Assembly (NCBI RefSeq): GCF_015832195.1
Contig: NC_052020.1
Coordinates: 62,065,888-62,129,887, forward strand
Length of the DNA stretch: 64,000 nucleotides
Direction: 5' to 3'
Source: Motacilla alba alba
Lineage: Eukaryota; Chordata; Aves; Passeriformes; Motacillidae
The notes below the pieces were generated by a model. That model saw nothing but the letters and a program-made list of their open reading frames with translations, made no database searches and was not told the origin of the DNA. Below, one piece after another: positions 10,770 to 23,161 of the stretch; the stretch's first letter is position 1, and each line of letters begins with the position of its first letter. The translations under genes and the position numbers were made by a program.

Positions 10770-12315
10770 GAGAGGTGCAGCCTCCCCTGTGCAGAACCTG
10801 CAGCTCTCCAGGCTCCCTCCTGTCCTGTTCCACCCCATCCTTTCTGTCCAGGCTCTCATTAAAGCTGGAACAGTTTGCAGCGTGACTGTCTGTATTCCCA
10901 TCACTGCTCCATGCAGGGATTGTCCTGGATTTTCCTTTCCTCCTAAGGGCTGAACACTCCTTGGGTAGCAAAGGCATTGCTGACCCCTGGGTTGGAAGCA
11001 CAGTGGGCTTTGGGAGAGTAAGAAGTGTTAAAAATCTGGACAGAACATCCCCAAATCCGTCAGGATCTTTAGTGGCCCCTTTAATTCTATGGCTAAGTGT
11101 ATTTGTATTTGAAACAGTGAATAGCTTAACATATGTAAATCTATTTTTTAAATATTCAGGCCTGGCCATGCAGAGAGGCCCAGGCAGGCCTGAGACCCAT
11201 CCGACATCCCTGGAGTGTCTGTGGTGTGCACAGCAGTGAGTACACAGAGCCAAGAACATTAAGCCTGCCATGGACTCTTCTCTTTGGTAATCAGAATCAG
11301 AATTTAATGAAGACTCAGAAGATCACCTGGAGAGGAGTCAAGTGCTCCAGAAAATGGGCCTTGTAGGGCTCTGCTCTCCACACCACCAGGACAGAGTTAG
11401 TGCCTGCTCTGTCCGTCAGTTCAGGGGACAAGGTCTCCCACTGCCTGCCAGCTGCAGGGTAGCAAAGAGAACAAAGCAAACACATCTGGCCTGCTCTGCA
11501 TTCCAGACATAACGCAGAGCTGCAGAGCACCCGAGAGCACTGGAGAAAGGGAAAAGGTGTAAAAGCACGGGAGCAGAGCTGGGGCAGTGACCCCTGCCCC
11601 TCTGCTCGCTGTACAATGCCCACCGTGAGCAGCAAAGGGCTCTCCGGAGCCTGAGGCACGTCCCATTTTGGGGAAAAGGAGAAGAAACATTTCCTGTAAC
11701 TTGGTGACTCACTACAAGCTAATCTGGAGCCAGAACCCTCCCACCCTCTCCCCTTCCCTGCGCAGGGAGCTGCCCCAGCTGCCCCAGGGCCGTGCAGCTC
11801 CCCTGCAACCAGGGCCCCGAGTCTGCACAGCTTGGGGTGCCCCAGGGTCCAAACCCAGGCTGGGCAGGGGAGGGCACCCACCCAAGGCACAAGCTGATCC
11901 CTTGCCCACAGCCCCAGCTGGAGCGCAGGGCTGGGAGCTGCTGAGAGAGAAACCACGAATCATTAACCCTTTGCCCTCCTGTAAGTGCAGGCCCAGGTCC
12001 GCAGCTCCTGCCGGTGGGAATGCTCTCACCATGACCTGGGCTGGTGTTTTCTCAGCCCTCTCCTCTCCAGGGCAGGATTTCCCGCAGCCAGGACGTCCCT
12101 GCCCCTGCAATGCAGCAGCACCTGGGAGCGACGGGGCTCGGCCCGTCGGGGGGCTGCAGCCCAGGGCATGGAAATGCTATTGATTTTCCTGCTGCGGCAG
12201 AGCCTGGTGTCCAACAGCCAGGCAGAGCAGGCTCGGCAATAACCCGCAGCTGGGCGTGCCTCTGCATCGCTGCTCCTTGGGCAGGTGCCCAGCCCGGCCC
12301 TGCCACCTCCCCGGT
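10770..12315. other. Unique sequence, no gene identified
   Basis: 10900-11300 is AT-richer single-copy DNA. 11315-12180 is GC-rich, with overlapping open frames on both strands and no recognisable product. Confidence 0.4.
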
Positions 12316-12320
12316 GGCAC

Positions 12321-12590
12321 CGGGGCAGCACAGCCGGGGCAGCAGAGCTGGGGCAGCACAGCCAGGGCCCCACAGCCCAGGGGGACACAGCCCAGGGGGA
12401 CACAGCCCAGGGGGACACAGCCCAGGGCAGCACAGCCAGGGCAGCACAGCCAGGGGAGCACAGCCGGGGCAGCACAGCCCAGGGCAGCACAGCCCAGGGC
12501 AGCACAGCCGGGGCAGCACAGCCCAGGGCAGCACAGCCGGGGCAGCACAGCCCAGGGCTCAGGGCAGCACAGCCCGGGGCTCAGGGCCAG
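12321..12590. repeat. 15-bp GC-rich minisatellite
   Basis: About 18 copies of AGGGCAGCACAGCCC with GGGG/GGGA variants. The middle of the array has three identical GGGGACACAGCCCA-type copies. The unit length is divisible by three, so frames on both strands stay open (Gly-Ser-Thr-Ala-rich plus, Leu-Cys-Cys-Pro-rich minus). These are artefacts. Confidence 0.95.
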
Positions 12591-12594
12591 CCCA

Positions 12595-13930
12595 GCTCGT
12601 GGCTCTGCTCCCACCTGGTGCCACCCAAGGTGCAGCTCTGAGCCAGGTGGGACCGATGGTGTCCCCTGTGGCCAGAGCAGGGCTGGGGTTGGGTCCCCTC
12701 ACAGGCTGGCTATCCATCTGTGCCACTGCTCGGGGTCCCCGTGGGGACCCTGGCACATGATCCTGCTCCCGGGTGTCCCCCTGCCAGGGCAGGGTCCCAC
12801 AGCCTGCAGCGCGGGGTTGCTCAGCCTCCTCCTGGACCAGGGCAGTGCCCCACAGGCAGGACTCCCCAACAGGGCCCACAGACCAGGGCTGCGGGGGACC
12901 GGTGTGTGCTCCAATTAGTCCAAATCATGTTTTATTCAGCCGTGGATCAAACACAGCCAACAGCAGAGTTTTCCAGAGGAAAAGGGTCACCCGAGACCCC
13001 TTTCCCTGTTGAGGCAATAACCACCAGCTCTCAAGTTGCCATTTAACTCCTGTCACTTGGTTTTTGTTCAATTCCCACAAAAACCATTACTGGAGTAACA
13101 GAAACATTTGCTTAGCAGAGCTCAAATTTTTCTTTTTTTTTTTTTTTGACAAAAGCTCAGCAACAAAACTGGTGAACAAATTGCTTTTGTGATTTCCCTG
13201 AGGACCCATCACTCTCCCTTTTGTCAAAGCCCCAGTTTCGCTGCCCCACATGCCTGGTGGGCACTGGCTGTGCATCCAGGGGCTCGTGCAGCATTCCTGG
13301 GATCCGGGCACAGCTCTGCTCCCCCAGCACCCCCTGGGCCGAGCAGCCTGGCCTCGCAGTACAGCCCGTGCTCCAGGAACATCCTCTTATTAATTTTCCG
13401 AGTTTATGGAGTCAGCTGTCACATTACAGCAGTTCCTCGTCTCCGAAGGAACACGGCATGCATGCAAAATGATTGCAAGAATATGTACCCTCAGGACATA
13501 TTATTTTCTTAACTAAAATTCAAGTGCATACTTATTACCCAAATCTTTGTCTCAGTAACAGCTTTGCCTTCACATGACGGAATTACAAACCACCAGACAG
13601 TTTTTAGGACTTGTATGCAAAACTGCTTTTTAGCATGGCTTTTGTAGTTGTCTTATTTATCTAATCTCCATGAGTCATAATTCCTTTAGGATCACTTTCT
13701 TCTTTCTACATTTCATCTCACCAAAACAAATTTAAAAATCAAAAAGCAATGGAAAAACAAAAGCAAGCTCCTGCTCCAGCCCAGAGTTGATGCAGTGCTG
13801 CACATAATTTGGATTTGTTGCACCATTTCTAATAGGAACAGACACCCAGATTACCTATGGAGGGAGTCCCCAGGCAAAAGACTCAGCCACAACATCTCCC
13901 TTGGAAAGGAACAAAATGGAAAGGTTATAA
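12595..13930. other. Unique sequence with a poly-T tract
   Basis: 12600-12900 GC-rich. 13380-13760 AT-rich single copy. An uninterrupted T run at about 13131-13147 may mark an old minus-strand retroposed end, but no source element is recognised. Confidence 0.4.
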
Positions 13931-13934
13931 AAGG

Positions 13935-14099
13935 AAGGAGCAGGAGGAGGTGGAGTCCCCATCCCTGAAAGGATTTAACACCATGTGGAGGTGGCAGCTG
14001 GGGACGGGGGTCAGCGGTGCCCTGGCAGGGCTGGGGAGGGGTTGGACTCAATGGCCTCAGAGGCTTTTCCAGCCCAAAAGATTCTGTGATTCTATTCCA
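13935..14099 (+). mobile_element. CR1 LINE 3' fragment
   Basis: GGAGTCCCCATCCCTGAAAG, GGTGCCCTGGCAGGGCTGG, GGGTTGGACTCAATGGCCTC and a terminal GATTCTGTGATTCTATTCC give a clear sense CR1 with its terminal repeat preserved. Confidence 0.95.
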
Positions 14100-15405
14100 T
14101 GAGTGGACTCCCAGTGTTCCCCACGGGTGCTCCCCAGCTGAGCCAGCCCCTGTGTGCCAGTGCCAGCCCCACTGCAGGGACTTTGGCAGTGCCAGCTGTG
14201 CCAGGGAGCTGCTGACTGAGGACAGAGCACGGGGGACACCCTAAGGCTCCCCTGGCTCATTTCCACCTGCAGACTCTGTGCAGCACATCTTCCAGCCTGG
14301 GGGATGTGAGTAAAGCAAGGACAAAGTGTTGTGAGAACTGTGAATGCAGACTGGTGACAGTCAGGAATCAGCCTGGGTAGGACTGGGAACGTTTAATCTA
14401 TGAGAAATTCATATCACAAAAGCATAGAAATCTGAGATTTAAACAGTTTTCACCTCTGGAGAAATATTTCCTTTCCCTTACTGTCACCTCAGCAGCAAAA
14501 CACTGAAGCTGGTACTGTTCTGATTGGCCAGAACACCTACAAAATGATATTAACAGTCACCTTGCAAAGTGTTCCATCAAGATGGGACACAGATAGCGGA
14601 GCCATAAATTCCTGTGAGGAAATGCTACTGGAACTTGGCATCTTCTGCATGTACCCCTCACTTTCCTTGTGCAGACTGAGTGGGGACAGGGATGATGAAG
14701 TGCAGCTAAGGTGTTGGTGTGGCCAAGCCCATCGTTTGTATCTGAGTCACAGCAGAGCAGAGCTCCCTCAGCCCCTGCCTCTGCCTGTGGCTGGGGTGCC
14801 CCGTGAGCAGGACCAGGGACAACACCCGAACCTGTTCTGGCATGGGCCAGCAGCAGCACAGGACGTGAGCCCAGCCCAGAGGCTCGAAACTGAAATGGCC
14901 ATCAGGATGAAAGGTGGACAAAAGAAAAAGGACCAGTGGACCTGAAGAGCACAGGTGCACATAAAGCAGCTGGGGAGGGGAATTTCCATGGAGTCTGGGG
15001 CCAAGGATCACCGAGGAGCTGCTCTCACTAAGCTGCTTCCTTTCTCTATTGAAAGCCTCCAGACTTCAGACTTTCTGTCTGAAGAGGAATCAGTAAGGAG
15101 GAAATCTGGGTGAAAAACCAGAACGAGTGTGTTTTCAGTGCACAGGAACAGAGGAGTGACCATATGGAGAAAAGGCTGGAGGACAGCAGACTTTTACTAC
15201 TACTGCATCACAGCACAGGGAATATTATCCTTCTCAGATTTATTCATTTTTAATGAGCAGGCGGATGCAGCTAACCCCAGGCTCAGGTTAGCTGTCCCCT
15301 CAGTGCCGCAGTGTCAGCTGGCTCCTGAGGCTGTCACTGGGTGTGCCCTGGCGCCGTGGTGCTGCAGGGACACTGCTCCAGCAGCAGGGCTGGAGCATCC
15401 CTGTG
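14100..15405. other. Unique sequence, no gene seen
   Basis: Mixed composition. Open frames reach about 130 codons without domain or splice support. Confidence 0.4.
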
Positions 15406-15406
15406 C

Positions 15407-15572
15407 TCTGTGTCACCTCCTCAGGAGCTGACGGTGCCACCACCTGTGTCACCTCCTCAGGAGCTGACGGTGCCACCACCTGTGCCACCTCCTCAGGAGC
15501 TGATGGTACCACCACCTGTGTCACTTCCTCAAGAGCTCACAGTGCCACCACCTGTGCCACCTCCTCAGGAGC
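15407..15572. repeat. 36-bp minisatellite, 4.6 copies
   Basis: Copies start near 15407, 15443, 15479, 15515 and 15551, with a unit containing GTCACCTCCTCAGGAGCTGA and GGTGCCACCACC. Period 36 is a multiple of three, giving Pro-Pro-Val-Ser-Pro-Pro-Gln-Glu-Leu repeats in one frame. Direct repeats abut without spacers, so this is not a CRISPR. Confidence 0.95.
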
Positions 15573-15574
15573 TC

Positions 15575-16095
15575 CCAGATGGTGGCGTGGAGCAGCACAT
15601 CTCTGGGACCTCTGAGGGCTAAAACAAACACTGCTGACCCAACAGGCAAGCACAAGGCAAGGATTAGTTCCACATCACAATGACATTTATCCACCCCTGG
15701 AAAATGACGGATAATTCATATTGATTCTGCGGCCTGGGTGCAGTGAGTCGAAACGTCAAATCCAGAGGTCCTCTGAGCTGAAATGACAAACACAGCCGAG
15801 CCCAGCTGAGCTGGGCAGGAATGGAACTTGGTCCATTCCTGCTGTGTTGCACCACCCCCACAAGGTTTGCATTACTTTGTCTGAAATTCAGTATTCCTCA
15901 ATGTCCTCTCTGCCCGAGCTGTTCCAGGTGACCCTTCCTGACCCCGGAACAGGGCGAGATGAGTCTCTCACCATCCGCGCTGGCAGCGTGTGTCTGCAGG
16001 GGATGCCTGACCCCAAACACTGTAGTGAACACAGACAGGACATTGTCCGTGCTATGTGGGGTTTCACTGAGACCATGCACCAGCACTCTGAGAAG
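15575..16095. other. Unique sequence with an unexplained short open frame
   Basis: A plus frame at 15844-16116 encodes about 90 residues of balanced composition. No flanking splice pair or known domain was identified. Confidence 0.35.
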
Positions 16096-16097
16096 GA

Positions 16098-16490
16098 GCT
16101 TATGGGGAAACTGTAGGGGAAGCTGTGAGGGGGAGCTGTAGGAAGCTGTAGGGGAAGCTGTAGGGGAAGCTGTGAGGGGAAGCTGTAGGGGAAGCTGTAG
16201 GGGAAGCTGTAGGGGAAGATGTGAGGGGAAGATGTGAGGGGAAGCTGTGAGGGGAAGATGTGAGGGGAAGCTGTGAGGGGAAGATGTGAGGGGAAGCTAT
16301 AGGGGAAGCTCTAGGGGAAGATGTGAGGGGAAGCTATAGAGGAAGCTGTAGGGGAAGCTGTGAGGGGAAGATGTGAGGGGAAGCTATAGGGGAAGCTGTG
16401 GGGGAAGCTGCGAGAGGGAGCTGTAGGGGAAGCTGCGAGAGGGAGCTCTAGGGGAAGCTGTGATGGGGAGCTCTAGGGGAAGCTGTGAGG
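16098..16490. repeat. 12/13-bp G-rich minisatellite
   Basis: About 31 copies alternating GGGGAAGCTGTA (12 bp) and GGGGAAGCTGTGA or GGGGAAGATGTGA (13 bp). One GGGG per unit on the plus strand gives strong G-quadruplex potential. Unlike several arrays here it is stop-rich (TAG/TGA). Confidence 0.96.
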
Positions 16491-16494
16491 GCTG

Positions 16495-18040
16495 TGCAGC
16501 AGCTGCAGTGCTGAGGGCAGAGAGGGCCGTGCTCAGTGTGTCCTGGCCACCATGGGATCAGGGCTGAGGGGACACGAGGAACTTCTGCTTAACCACAGGG
16601 GAGAGGGAAAGAACAGACAACAACAAAGCTACAGGCAGGGGAGAACAGGGGAGGAAGGGGGAGGATGGGCCATCAGCCCCCTGAGCAGCCCCACAGTGTC
16701 CCAGGGCCGTGTGGGGCGTCCCCAGCAGCCAGCAAGCTCCAGAGTGAGCCCCCTGCCTCCGCCAGATTTCACCTTCTCCGTGGGATCCTTCCATCCTCCC
16801 GAAGGCTGGTCACAGCTGAAGGTGGGCCTGGGGCAGGACAGGGATCCTCTGATCCTGGCAGGCTGGGGCTGAGCCAGGGCCGCGGGACGAGCCAGCCCAG
16901 GCAGGGTGTGAGTGCTGAGGCACTGAACAGCGCGCTGGGGCTGCCCTGAGCGACGCTCCAGATCCCGCAGGAGCTGCCCTGCTGACCGGTTCCTGCTCTC
17001 CTGCTTCCCTTCAGGCCCTTTTCCCTCTGCAGAAACACCGCCACCCCCAGCTCCCTCGCCAGAGGCCCGGTGGCTCTGACCTGGCTCCAGCCAGGGCAGG
17101 CAGGAGCCAGCCTCACCCAGGAGCCACGCTGAGTGCACATCACTCCGGTTCTGGGGGCTGGAGGCCTTCCAAAGGACATCTTCCCTCTGAAAAATGCCTT
17201 CGCCTCTGGGGCTGGAACTCTGTTTCAGCCTGATCTCGACACAACGTACACGTGTCTGTGATTTATCTACACAGGCTGAGTTCTCGAGGCTACAGTTTTT
17301 AATCAGCGCTATTTGCATTACATAACATCTTTTATTTCAGCCTGCATTTTGTTTAATTAGTTCTTTGTTAAATACATCAATGGCGATCCTACCCTGCCAA
17401 GCAATTCCAGATTAATTGCATTTGTTAAATCTTCTTCTTTTTCTTGTTTCTCATTTTCCCTGTGTTCCAAGGAGGCAGCACATTTGGAAATTAATGGTAT
17501 TTTCAAATCATTACATTGTACAAACTCATGGGCATATTTCAAATAATAAGCCTGCATGTTCCCAGCTCTGTGTGCCCCTCTCCAGCCCAGGAGGATGGGA
17601 GTCTGGCTGTGTTTTGCACTGGCTGGAGCTGATGGGTGATTTAATCCTGCTGTGACCCTGGAAGGGAGCTCTCCAGGAAAAGAGGGACACCAACCCAGGG
17701 AACCCCAGAAGGACACTCACCCAGGGCAGATCTTCCCCTCACCAAGTTTTGCCATGTTTCTCAACCTGTCAGTGTGGAATTTAACATCCATTGTGAGACA
17801 AACACACACCACAAGCAGAGCCATCAGTGAGGGCTCTCCTCACTACAGGGACGAGATCCCTGATTCTTGGGGATGCTCTGACCCACCAGGAAAGGCAGAA
17901 CAGGACTGAAAGGACTGGATTTCAATTTCCAGAAATTAAAATGGAAAAAAAATAGTAGAAGAAAATTAAAAAAGGAACTGTAGCTAATACAGGCTATAAT
18001 TAGTGGCTGAGACAATTTAGTGATAAGATATTTTAGACGT
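16495..18040. other. Unique sequence; AT-rich island 17210-17560
   Basis: 16550-17150 is GC-rich with frames open on both strands and no product recognised. 17260-17560 is AT-rich single-copy DNA with several TAAT/ATTA cores, a possible conserved non-coding element. Confidence 0.4.
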
Positions 18041-18043
18041 GGA

Positions 18044-18322
18044 GTGCCAGGACAAGGGGAATGGCTTCCCACTGCCAGAGGACAGGGATGGATGGGATAT
18101 TGGGAATTAGGAATTGTTCCCTGTGAGGGTGGGCAGCCCTGGCACAGGTGCCCAGAGCAGCTGGGGCTGCCCCTGAATCCCTGGCAGTGCCCAAGGCCAG
18201 GCTGGACACTGGGGCTGGAGCAGCCTGGGACAGTGGGAGGTGTCCCTGCCATGGCAGGGCTGGCACTGGGTGGCTTTGAGGTCCCTCCCAACCCAAACCA
18301 GTCTGGGATAGGATTCCATGTC
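18044..18322 (+). mobile_element. CR1 LINE 3' fragment
   Basis: Near-complete CR1 tail: GAATGGCTTCCCACTGCCAG, GGGTGGGCAGCCCTGGCACA, CCCAAGGCCAGGCTGGACAC, GTGTCCCTGCCATGGCAGG, ending AACCAGTCTGGGATAGGATT. Sense orientation, about 280 bp. Confidence 0.96.
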
Positions 18323-18397
18323 CACCTGAGGGTAACATGTCCCCAGTGACAGCCAGAACACGTTCTCTGCCTCCGCACAGTGACAGCAGTGACTGGG

Positions 18398-19378
18398 ATG
18401 GACTTGCTGGAGCAGCCAGTGCCCAGGAACAGACAAGAGGTTCATAAAGACCATTTTGGCTTGGGTAAAATAGTTTCCAGCCAGTGCCACAGTGCACAGG
18501 TGATCCAGGGCACAGGTGATCCAGAAACCCAGTTCCTGTCCCTGCCTGGCCACCAGCCACCTTTCCTAAGGAGAAGAGATTTCTTTTCTTCTTGCCCTTC
18601 CCATGACTGGCTCCCCAGCTGTGCTTCAGCCCCCCTGGGAACAGCTGGCTGGGGAAGGAGCCCAGGGAGCAGCCCGGGAGAGGGGAGCCCTGCCTGGGAG
18701 GGGAGTGCCTGGGAGCATCCAGCCCCGGGGGCGAGAAACCTGCAGCAAAGGAATGCACCGACTTCAAAAGAGCAGCTAAGGACACGGGAGCGTGGAAATG
18801 TGGGGTTTCAGGGAAGGGTTGTGTTCCAGGGCACAGTGCAGGAAATCCCTCTTCCTCTGTGCATGAGCTGCACACAAGCATGGAATTCATCAGAGAGTGC
18901 CACTAACAGATCCTTAATGAGATTTCAGATCATGATCCAGGCTTTGTCATTCGTTATTAAAAAACCTTCCTACAGTGTCAGGCAGCTGCAGTGCCTGGGA
19001 ACTGACAAACTGGACAGGTACTTTCCTGATGGGAGAATGGGGTCTGCTCAACTGGGAGCAGGTATCTCCATTTTTTCCACTGCTGGGCTGTATATTTTAA
19101 GGATTCACATGTGTTTTGTGTTGGCTAACTCAGTAACAGCTCCTGGGAAATGCTTCTTTTCCTTTCCCCATCACAGAGAGCAAACTCCACTTGCTGTTTT
19201 TCCCAGGACAGCTCTCCTCACACCGTGGCTTTGCTCCCTGCCCTGGGTGGCCAGGCTTCTGGGCCAGACTGGGCACATTCGGTGCTCCCCAGGGCCAGGT
19301 TTAAATTGGATGAACCCTGTGGATATTCACAGCTCAGTCCTGCCCGTTGCCCTGCTGCTTCCAGAGACTCGGGGTTGA
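18398..19378 (+). other. Unassigned 326-codon open frame
   Basis: The longest open frame in the window not generated by a tandem repeat. It starts at an ATG with G at -3 and G at +4, 75 bp after a CR1 end, and stays open through both a GC-rich first half and an AT-richer stretch (18880-19150). The product is not recognised: no signal peptide, zinc motif or repeat. It has a Ser/Gly/Pro-rich N-terminal half (about residues 60-120) and a more hydrophobic C-terminal half. The overlapping minus frame (18890-18033) is also open, which weakens the case. It may be chance, an old retroelement remnant or a single-exon gene. Confidence 0.15.
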
Positions 19379-19379
19379 A

Positions 19380-20675
19380 CTGCTCGTGACTGGGAATGTT
19401 CAAACGTCGGAAGAGATTTTGAGGACAAAACAGCCATGTAAACACACAAACCACAGCAGCCAAAGCACCCAGCTGTCCAGCTGCTTTCCAAAGGTGGAGA
19501 TCTCAGCACCGTCCCCCCGCCAGGCACGGGGATATGGGGGCTCAGGAGGAGCAGCCCCCGAGCTGGGCTGTGCCAGGGCAGAGCAGTCACAGCCTGGGCT
19601 GGCATTGCCTGCTGAGCAGGACGGTATTTAGTGATCCCAGGGGACCCCTTGGTGCAGGCTGGCCTTCCCAAACCCCCAGATCCCACAGAGCACCCATGAG
19701 TGGGAAGCAGGACACAGGACCATGGGAGGTAACTGTGCTGGGACGTCCTTTGGGCTGACAGTTCATGAGCGTGAGCTCAACGGGACACAGGCCAAACCCC
19801 GTGAGCTCACCTGCTGACAGGCTTTGCTGGTTTCCACACTCCCAGCCTTTCCTGGTTTGTTCCTGCAGGGTGGCATTCCCTGGCGCCCCAGCCCTGCAGA
19901 GCTGCCCAGGCACACAGCCCTGCCTCTCTGTCCCCATGGGGCATGGTCTGAGTGCCCGTCCCGTGCCAGGCGTGTGCTCCCTGCACACAGGATCCCACAC
20001 AGGATCCCACACGGGATCCCACACCTGTGACGGGCAGGGCACCCTCTGCACCCTGCAGCAGTGCCTGGCGCTGGGCTCCCAGCTCTGCTACACACCCAGC
20101 ACTCCCAGGGTGATGCTCTGTGAGTGCCTTTTCCACAGCACGCACAGCAGCCCTCACTCAGGTTCCAGCCAGAGAAAACTGATGTTGTGCTCCAGGGAAA
20201 CACGTCTGCAGGGAATTGGCACCACACTCTGCCTTTCCCCACTTTGGCCACAGGCTCACCCCAGCCGAGCGGCTTGGTGACATGGGTAATACACTTCGGG
20301 ATGTGAAATTGTCAAGGAGGGAATTCATGGGAAATCATGGGGTTTTTTCTTTTCAAGACGTATTACTGTCAGCAGCAGCCCTATTCCATTTTCACATCAG
20401 GAGCAGGGAATTCATTATTAATCCTGCTGCTGGAATGATCCACGTTTCTATCCCTGTCTCTGTGTTCCTTATCTCATTTTTCTTGGTTTCTCCTCTCTCT
20501 TTTCTGTCCATCCCAAATGATCTCACATCCAGGCAGCGCTCCATGTTTAGTCACACAAAGGGAAATGCTAAACAGCCTTCTTTTATTTATGCGCAGCTCC
20601 CCTCTCACATGTGTAGCAATTTCACACCCAGGGTGCTCACACTGCCCCTTACCTGAACATTTCATGAGGGCACAG
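19380..20675. other. Unique sequence with a small 13-bp repeat
   Basis: No gene seen. 19983-20022 holds three copies of a 13-bp unit, ACAGGATCCCACA. 20290-20640 is AT-richer. Confidence 0.45.
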
Positions 20676-20679
20676 GTGT

Positions 20680-20815
20680 GGTGCTGCCCCTGGAGCCCGG
20701 GCAGTGCCCAGGGCCAGGCTGGACAGGGCATGGAGCAGCCTGGGACAGTGGAAGGTGTCCCTGCCATGGCAGGGGTGGACTGAAAGGGGATTTAAGGTCC
20801 CTCCCAAGCCAAGCC
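20680..20815 (+). mobile_element. CR1 LINE 3' fragment
   Basis: GTGCCCAGGGCCAGGCTGG, GGTGTCCCTGCCATGGCAGG and TTTAAGGTCCCTCCCAAGCC identify a short sense CR1 end lacking the terminal repeat. Confidence 0.9.
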
Positions 20816-20819
20816 ATGG

Positions 20820-23161
20820 CTGGTAGACCCCGCTGTGACCCCCTGCATCCCCCCAGAGTGGCCACGTGCCAGTCCCTGCCCATGGCAGTGGCACAAGGCA
20901 GAGCTGGGACCTGGAGGATGGGGGTGCAGCACCAAAACCCACCAGACCTTCCAAACTGGGGCTCTGGGTTTGGAACCACCAATGCTGCCTGAAGATCCAG
21001 GAGCTTTAGCAGACCTGCAACAAGGGAACCACCCAAATGCTCCTCTGGAGCTGCACTTCTCCTCCAGAGCCTCACGCGGGGGGGATCTTTTGGGACTGAT
21101 GGGCTGACTTGCACTGAAGCACCCCAGAAATATTTCCCACAAACAGGAAAGCTTCAGTCTAAGGCAGCCATGCCCTCAGGGGGGCTCTGTGAGAGCCTTG
21201 TGAGAAGAGTTTTCTTCAACCTAAGAGCAAAATTAGAGGTCGTAACATTGAAAAAAAAGGAAAACAAGATGAAAAGCGACACTGCTGTACTACAAGGTGT
21301 TGTCAGTGATTCCCAGAGGTTACAACATTATTTCTTTAAAGAGGCAGCCACTGTGACAAACTCACTTGCAGGTTCTGGAGCGAGAAGGCAGAATTGTGCA
21401 TCTCCATTATACTGCCATTATGTAAATGTGTGAGGAGAAAGGGCAGGCACTGTAAAACTGAGCAGATATATGGGAATGCCGACCTTTGCTGGGCTGCTGC
21501 CGTGTGCAGGGGTGTTACAGAGCCAGGCAGAGAGCAGGGCAGCAGCTGAGTTACATACACAGAAATGAAAGGCAAGAGCTGCTCTGCCAGGCTGCAGGAT
21601 CTCTCCCCATCCATCTTCCAGGTTAATGGTTCATAAGAGACCCATGAAGGTCAAGGACTCTCTCAAGGGTCTCCTTTCTGCTAGAATCCTGAAGGAAGCA
21701 GAGGGAAGGGTAATTTGGTTACATTTGCGGTAGGATAACCTGCTCTGTTGGGAATCCAGTGCTGAGGGATCTGCAGATGTGTCTGGGGCAACAAAGCTCC
21801 CTGCCCAGCCCAGAGCTGGTGAGGACCCCGCAGCCCAGAGAGCTGCTCCGAGCAGGGCTGAGCCCCGCTGTGGGACAGAGGCTGGACGTGGGCAGTGGCA
21901 TGGGAGGCACTGAGGCTGCCCCTTGGACCTGCTCCGTGTTCAGGCAGCAGAGGAGGCCTGAGCTGTCCTGGACCCTGCATTGCCAGGGAGAGGCACACAT
22001 CAGGAGAGTGCAGGGACATTTCTTTGCCATCCCTTTTCTCAGCCACAGCCCCCAGGGTGAGAGTAGGGAGGATGCCAGGGAACACCCGTGAGCGTGGCTC
22101 CCTGTTGACACAGGGTTCTGCCTGGACACAGCCCTGTGCCCTGGGCTCTGGGGTGACCCTGCCTGAGCAGGGAGGCTGGACCAGCTGACCCACGGTGGTG
22201 CCTGCCCAGCTGGGCCATTCTGTGGCTCTGTGGTCCTGCTAGGCTGGCAGAGCTGCTGCAGGTGCCAGGAATGCCCAGCACCACCCTGTCCCCACGGGAA
22301 TGGGAGGGGGAGAGGCACAGCCTGTGTGGCACAGAAGGGAAGCTGCTGTGGAGAGGACCCCAAGCCCCCTGTGCTCAGAGCCACATCTGCCCTCCTGGCC
22401 ACAGGTGTGAAAAGCAAGGCTGAATGTCAGTGAGAAGCTGAAAGAGCGGATGTGACGGGATCTGAGCAAAACGAGCACGCTGAGGAGTTCGAGGTGCTGC
22501 AATTGCCCTGGCCTAAGGCTCTACACAGATAATGCTGCACCAAGGTCAAGCACTTTGGATTGCCACTTCTGCAGCTCCCAGCTCAAACAAGCAAGGTGAA
22601 ACTTTGACTGACTTTATTGCAGCAATTGTTCCCAAGTAAATCCTGTTTCCTGATTTTTCTAGGCAGGCAGAAATAGAATTGCAAATAATTGCCAATTAAT
22701 CTGTTGCCCGTGTGGTGATTTTCTCTCTCTCCAGAGCCTGAAATTGGCTGTGGAAGAGACTTGGAATCTTTGAGGCCTCACTTGTGGGATTGGACTGTGT
22801 TTACATGTACTGAATAGGATAATTCCATGGGGTGTTGTCAAAACAAGTCCTGCTCCAGGAACAAAGGAGGATTCTTCCCATGCATCCACTGAGAGGACAG
22901 AAAGACCCAGGCACTTGTATTTAATAGCACAAATGGTCCAGAACTTGACCATCTGGAAATCATTGCAGCGGGCACTTGCAGAACCTGCTTCAGCATTTTG
23001 TTCCCTACCTTCCCAAAAGATGAATGATGGTAAAGGTTTTATAAGCCTGGGAAAACAAAGTAAATAAACAAACAAATAAAAACCCGACATAGGGTAGCAA
23101 TTAAGAGAAGCAGAAATGAGGATTTACAGAAATGAGGAATTTAGGCCCCGGTCTAATGATG
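20820..23161. other. Unique sequence up to the assembly gap
   Basis: No gene recognised. 22168-22240 (GGCTGGACCAGCTGACCC and GCCATTCTGTGGCTCTGTGG) is a probable short sense CR1 end. 22600-23100 is AT-rich. Just before the gap, AGAAATGAGGA is repeated at short distance. Confidence 0.4.

Noticed and set aside
15407..15572. Regular 36-bp repeats resembling a CRISPR array
   Set aside because: Repeats abut with no spacers, and the window is vertebrate.
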